52,736 nucleotides of DNA from an uncultured Clostridia bacterium (GTDB lineage Bacteria; Bacillota; Clostridia; TANB77; UBA1234), in the NCBI GenBank assembly GCA_934149305.1, contig CAKPEF010000011.1, positions 1 through 52,736 of the forward strand, given 5' to 3'. How positions within the stretch are numbered: the first letter of the stretch is position 1; each line of letters starts with the position of its first letter. The notes under the pieces are model-generated. The model worked only from the letters and a program-made list of their open reading frames with translations, was not told the origin of the DNA and made no database searches. A program made the position numbers and the translations under genes. This document shows positions 49,456 through 52,736 of this stretch, piece by piece.

Positions 49456-50742
49456 ATGGAGAGAACTTATATAAAAGATATTAAAGTAGGAGAAACTAAT
49501 AAAGTAAAAGGGTTTATCGAGAACATAAGAGATAAAAAGTCTATGGCTTTTATAGTTGTTAGAGATATAACAGGAAAGCTTCAAATTACGATAGAAAAAG
49601 AAAAGTTTCCAGAAATCGCAAAAGAGATTGAAGGATTACTTCCACACAGTGTTATAACAGTTGAAGGTCCAGTAGTAGCAAACGAATTTGTAAAAATGGG
49701 TGGAGTTGAAATGCTACCTGAAACATTAAAAGTAGAATCAAGAGCTGCTGCTCTTCCATTAGGACCTGATGCAAATATAGATACTAGATTAGACTATAGA
49801 TGGATAGATTTAAGAACAGAAAAAAATCAATTAATGTTCGAAATGCAAACAGAATTAGTAAAAGCATTTAGAGAGTTTTGCTTAGAAAGAAACTTTATAG
49901 AAATACATACACCAAAGTTAATAGCTACAGCAAGTGAAAGTGGAGCAGATGTATTTGAGCTTGATTACTTTGATGGTAAAGCTTATCTTGCACAAAGCCC
50001 TCAATTTTATAAGCAAATGTCTATGGCTTCTGGTTTTGAAAGAACTTTTGAATCTGGACCAGTGTTTAGAGCAGAAAAGTCTAACACAAACAAGCATGCA
50101 ACAGAATTTACAAGTTTCGATATAGAAATTAGTTATATCGAATCATACGAAGACATAATGAAATTCGAAGAAGAAATGCTTGCATATGCACTTGAAAAAG
50201 TTCATGCAAAATATGGTGAGAAATGCAAAGAAATATTCGGAAAAGAAATTGTTGTTCCAACACTTCCTTTCCCAAGAATCAAACTTGCAGATTTATATGC
50301 AGAGCTAAAAGAAATGTATGGCTTCGAAGTTCCTGCTTCCGAAATGAACGATTTAACAACAGAAGCAGAAAGACTATGCAAAAAATATGCAATGGATAAA
50401 TATGGTCACGAATTCTTATTTGTTACAGATTATCCAAAGGATAAGAGAGCATTTTATCATATGAGAAAAGATGGAATTCCACAAGGATACGACCTAATTT
50501 GGAGCGGTGTTGAGGTTACAACTGGTGCACAAAGAGAACATAGATACGATGTATTAAAAGCACAAGCAGAAGAAAAAGGGCTAGATAAAGATGTTAAATT
50601 CTATCTAGAATTCTTCAAATATGGTTGTCCTCCACATGGTGGATTTGCTCTTGGAGTAGATAGACTTACAATGATATTAACAGACTACACAATAAAAGAA
50701 GTAGAGTTCTTATTCAGAGGTCCAAATAGATTAACTCCATAG
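49456..50742 (+). CDS. aspS: Aspartate--tRNA ligase, archaeal-type (probably non-discriminating)
   Basis: The 428-residue protein has an N-terminal OB anticodon-binding domain (VKGFIENIRDKKSMAFIVVRD) and a class II core with LIATASESGADVFELDYF, AQSPQFYKQM, FRAEKSNTNKHATEFTSFD and the closing motif 3 GGFALGVDRLTM. It lacks the large bacterial GAD insertion, so it is the archaeal type. Such enzymes in bacteria often also charge tRNA-Asn, with GatCAB completing Asn-tRNA; that is inference here. The start at 49456 follows GAGGAGGA, 13 bp after proS. Confidence 0.94.
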   Translation: MERTYIKDIKVGETNKVKGFIENIRDKKSMAFIVVRDITGKLQITIEKEKFPEIAKEIEGLLPHSVITVEGPVVANEFVKMGGVEMLPETLKVESRAAALPLGPDANIDTRLDYRWIDLRTEKNQLMFEMQTELVKAFREFCLERNFIEIHTPKLIATASESGADVFELDYFDGKAYLAQSPQFYKQMSMASGFERTFESGPVFRAEKSNTNKHATEFTSFDIEISYIESYEDIMKFEEEMLAYALEKVHAKYGEKCKEIFGKEIVVPTLPFPRIKLADLYAELKEMYGFEVPASEMNDLTTEAERLCKKYAMDKYGHEFLFVTDYPKDKRAFYHMRKDGIPQGYDLIWSGVEVTTGAQREHRYDVLKAQAEEKGLDKDVKFYLEFFKYGCPPHGGFALGVDRLTMILTDYTIKEVEFLFRGPNRLTP

Positions 50743-50756
50743 TTTAATAAAAACTA

Positions 50757-50790
50757 GAAGAGGGAAGAAAAGTCCCTCTTCATTTTATTT
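50757..50790 (+). terminator. Terminator of aspS
   Basis: GAAGAGGGA pairs with TCCCTCTTC, followed by ATTTTATTT. Confidence 0.85.
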
Positions 50791-50791
50791 C

Positions 50792-50820
50792 TTGACATAA
50801 CCTCAAAATGGTTTTAAAAT
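50792..50820 (+). promoter_or_regulatory. Promoter of rnpB
   Basis: TTGACA, 17-bp spacer, TAAAAT, about 9 bp before the RNA 5' end. Confidence 0.8.
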
Positions 50821-50828
50821 TGATGATG

Positions 50829-51156
50829 GAGTAAGTCAGATAATCGCTGGTGCTCATTTGAGGCACGAGAGGAAAGTCCGGGCTCCGCAGAGCAAGGTGC
50901 CAGCTAACGGCTGGTGGAGGTAACTCTAAGGAAAGTGCAACAGAAATAAACCGCCAATTTTATTGGCAAGGATGGAAAGGCAGGGTAAGAGCCTACCAGT
51001 AGCATGGAGACATGCTAGCTATGTAAACCCCACCTGGAGCAACGTTTCGAAGGATTAAGGCTGCTCGTCGACCTTTGATTGTACGGCTTGAGGCATATAG
51101 CGATATATGTCCTAGATAAATGATTATCTAATACAGAACCCGGCTTACAGATTTGC
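50829..51156 (+). ncRNA. rnpB: RNase P RNA
   Basis: This is the catalytic RNA that trims tRNA 5' ends. The conserved cores are present: GAGGAAAGTCCGGGCTCC (CR-I, about 50868-50885), AGGGTAAGAGCC region with GTAAACCCCACC (CR-II/III) and ACAGAACCCGGCTTAC near the 3' end (CR-V). GTAAG at 50831-50835 pairs with CTTAC near 51144-51148 to close P1. The ends are estimated from this helix. A promoter and a terminator flank it. Confidence 0.93.
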
Positions 51157-51163
51157 TTTATAT

Positions 51164-51200
51164 ATGAAAAAAACTAGCTTATGTGGCTAGTTTTTTTCAT
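51164..51200. terminator. Terminator of rnpB and of the convergent lipoprotein gene
   Basis: ATGAAAAAAACTAGC pairs with GCTAGTTTTTTTCAT, giving T runs on both strands. Confidence 0.9.
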
Positions 51201-51207
51201 TGTGGCA

Positions 51208-51948
51208 TCATTCATAATTGTCAAATGACGCAATCAACTCTTTCATTGCTTCCACGCTCGGTGTAATTCCATCATACTTGATGTAGACATTTAAAACATC
51301 CGGTATTACCATATAATACTCATAGACTGATGCAAAATCCTCGTTAATATCTGTAGAGAAATAATAGACCCAATCAGGAAATATATCTTCTACAGCGACA
51401 TCATTGAGAAAAGCATATTCATCGAGTAATAAATGGCCTAACTCATGGAAGAAATATCTTTCAAACATCGAACACGGGCCATCTGTTTGATAGTCCACAA
51501 TGAACATTATGTTTCTATCAAAAGCATATGCTCTGTCAGAAGAATCAATGTTCGGATCATATTCTGTATCCAAAAATATCTGGCTAATTACCTTGGTGTC
51601 ATCAGTAGAATTAATGAGTCTAATTGTATCATCTAACATTGCTTCTGGGACACGGTCCGAGTAATAGATTTCGATATCACCTTCCATAATAGAATTCGGA
51701 AACCGAGTTTCCATATATGGAACATTTTCCTTATATAGTCTCCATTTTCCATCGGATTTCCTAGAAGTCTCTTCATCTTCTTGAATAGAAGACTCTTCGG
51801 TTTCTTGAATAGAAGACTCTTCGGTTTCTTGAATAGAAGACACCTCATTTTGCGAATTTTCGAGTGTGGCAACATCATTTTCAACTGCACTGGTGCAAGA
51901 AAACAACATCATTACGAGGGAAGCAATAGCAATGAATAATTTTTTCAT
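51208..51948 (-). CDS. Lipoprotein with HExxH zinc-metallopeptidase motif, foreign-looking
   Basis: The 246-residue protein has a lipoprotein signal (MKKLFIAIASLVMMLFSC, Cys at residue 18). Three eight-residue units of the ESSIQET(E) type follow, then a folded domain with HELGH (about residue 166) and a downstream acidic DEYAF/NEDFASVYEYY region, typical of gluzincin-like peptidases. It would act outside the membrane. The start at 51948 follows AAGGAG; the longer frame from 51990 lies in the promoter region. It contains one in-frame CGG (51703-51705, minus), where a +1 shift would give a 24-codon tail. Substrate unknown. Confidence 0.75.
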   Translation of the reverse strand: MKKLFIAIASLVMMLFSCTSAVENDVATLENSQNEVSSIQETEESSIQETEESSIQEDEETSRKSDGKWRLYKENVPYMETRFPNSIMEGDIEIYYSDRVPEAMLDDTIRLINSTDDTKVISQIFLDTEYDPNIDSSDRAYAFDRNIMFIVDYQTDGPCSMFERYFFHELGHLLLDEYAFLNDVAVEDIFPDWVYYFSTDINEDFASVYEYYMVIPDVLNVYIKYDGITPSVEAMKELIASFDNYE

Positions 51949-51996
51949 ATAGAAAAAACTCCTTCCAAAATAGGTTATGTAAGTTGACATATATTA

Positions 51997-52025
51997 ATTA
52001 TATCATATATTGCTTAATATGTAAA
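51997..52025 (-). promoter_or_regulatory. Promoter of the lipoprotein gene
   Basis: On the minus strand: TTTACA, 17-bp spacer, TATAAT, about 49 bp before the ATG. Confidence 0.65.
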
Positions 52026-52049
52026 TCTAACATAATAAGGTGACAACCG

Positions 52050-52078
52050 TTGATTATGCCTGCATAATATGGTATAAT
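52050..52078 (+). promoter_or_regulatory. Promoter of the Cys-rich repeat gene
   Basis: TTGATT, 17-bp spacer, TATAAT, with a leader of about 78 nt to 52162. Confidence 0.7.
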
Positions 52079-52161
52079 ATTCCTAATAGTGAAAGATTTT
52101 CAGCATCTATTTTAATGGTTATCGTTACGATTTATGTATTAAAGAGTAGGGGGCATGTCAT

Positions 52162-52736
52162 ATGAAATGTAAAAAATTTATTGTAATTTTAAGTATTATT
52201 TGCACATGTTTTTGTGTATACACAATAAGCTATGCCAAAGTGGTTGTTCAAACTGGTGGAGGAGGCACAACAACAAGCAAGAGCACATCAACTAGGAAAA
52301 CAACAACAAGTAGAAGTACATCTACAAAGTCATCAACCAAAACAACAACAAGTAAAAGTACATCTACAAAATCGGGCAGTCACTATTGTAAAGATAGTAT
52401 AGGAGGATGGGAATATTATACAGATAGTCTTCATTGTAAAAAATGTACAGTGTGTAAACAAGTTCAAAAAACGGAGTCTCATACTTTTAGTGGAAATACT
52501 TGTATGGTATGTTTTTATACGAAATCTTCACCAACCCCAACGCCTACAAAAACGCCAACATCAACCCCAACTCCGACAAATACAAAAACAAGTAATCATA
52601 TATGTAGTGGTAATATAGGTGAGTGGGAATATTATACAGATAGTCTTCATTGTAAAAAGTGTACAGTGTGTAAACAAGTTCAAAAAACGGAGTCTCATAC
52701 TTTTAGTGGAAATACTTGTATGGTATGTTTTTATAC
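52162..52736 (+). CDS. Secreted Cys-rich repeat protein, 3' end outside the window
   Basis: A signal peptide (about residues 1-25, ending TISYAK) is followed by a Gly run and a Thr/Ser/Lys-rich linker (TTTSKSTSTRK-like), then two copies of a 72-residue unit containing WEYYTDSLHCKKCTVCKQVQ, HTFSGNTCMVCFY. Each copy has four pairs-like Cys (CxxC-xx-C and CxxC), as in small zinc-ribbon or disulfide modules, and a Pro/Thr linker separates them. The AGTAGGGGG site precedes the ATG. The gene runs off the window. I do not know the family's role; surface display or cell-wall binding is plausible. Confidence 0.8.
   Translation, partial: MKCKKFIVILSIICTCFCVYTISYAKVVVQTGGGGTTTSKSTSTRKTTTSRSTSTKSSTKTTTSKSTSTKSGSHYCKDSIGGWEYYTDSLHCKKCTVCKQVQKTESHTFSGNTCMVCFYTKSSPTPTPTKTPTSTPTPTNTKTSNHICSGNIGEWEYYTDSLHCKKCTVCKQVQKTESHTFSGNTCMVCFY
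52411..52736 (+). repeat. 216-bp repeat encoding a Cys-rich module
   Basis: GAATATTATACAGATAGTCT begins at 52411 and again at 52627, a 216-bp (72-codon) period. The copies are nearly identical through at least CATACTTTTAGTGGAAATAC, so duplication is recent or kept uniform. More copies may follow outside the window. Confidence 0.9.

Overview
The window is a low-GC, gene-dense chromosomal segment from a spore-forming Firmicute, most likely an uncultured gut-type Clostridium relative. The evidence is AT-rich codon use with AGA as the main Arg codon, AGGAGG-type ribosome binding sites, TTGACA-17-TATAAT promoters, a T-box, sporulation genes (YlbJ, CotF-like coat proteins) and archaeal/eukaryote-type ProRS and AspRS. 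No tRNA gene, rRNA gene, CRISPR array or transposase was seen.

Layout. 1-2.4 kb: 3' part of a MucBP-repeat/VWA surface protein. 2.5-6.2 kb: YgjP-like peptidase, YibE/F and DUF2207 membrane proteins. 6.3-10.2 kb: small unknown gene, a 554-aa unknown and uvrC. 10.3-12.5 kb: ylbJ and an RlmI-like methyltransferase, divergent. 13-16.2 kb: orphan HicB, two RluA-type pseudouridine synthases, a DUF4160 pair, pyrophosphatase. 16.3-25.4 kb: TPR protein, uppP, folD, dprA, class A PBP, pfkA, murD. 25.8-28.4 kb: rpmF and three foreign-looking genes. 28.5-32.4 kb: Phe T-box with pheST. 32.7-33.8 kb: two more foreign-looking genes. 33.9-42.3 kb: surface polysaccharide operon (bacillosamine-type aminotransferase, initiating transferase and acetyltransferase, four glycosyl/glycerophosphotransferase-type genes, Wzx flippase, tagD). 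42.4-44.2 kb: accessory gene, coat genes, DinD remnant, YefM/YoeB module. 44.3-50.7 kb: der, plsY, gpsA, proS, aspS. 50.8-51.2 kb: rnpB. 51.2 kb to end: lipoprotein metallopeptidase and a Cys-rich repeat secreted protein.

Main discovery. Five genes of recognisable families are broken by a frame change: DUF2207, ylbJ, DUF4160, the initiating sugar transferase and a GT2 glycosyltransferase. In all five the break lies exactly at an in-frame CGG codon. Skipping the C (+1) restores the family sequence, and the codon then read is always GGN (Gly). A hand scan of roughly 14,000 other codons in native-looking genes found no in-frame CGG, although CGA, CGC and CGT occur. The only other in-frame CGGs are four, in four foreign-looking accessory genes, where a +1 shift would truncate the product. 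This fits +1 frameshifting or quadruplet (CGGN to Gly) decoding at CGG, with CGG purged as an Arg codon. A sequencing artefact that inserts C before GG must be excluded from raw reads.

Smaller points include a probable leaderless pseudouridine synthase mRNA, an attenuator-like hairpin just after the rpmF promoter, a two-state hairpin before pfkA, and two families of intergenic palindromic repeats.
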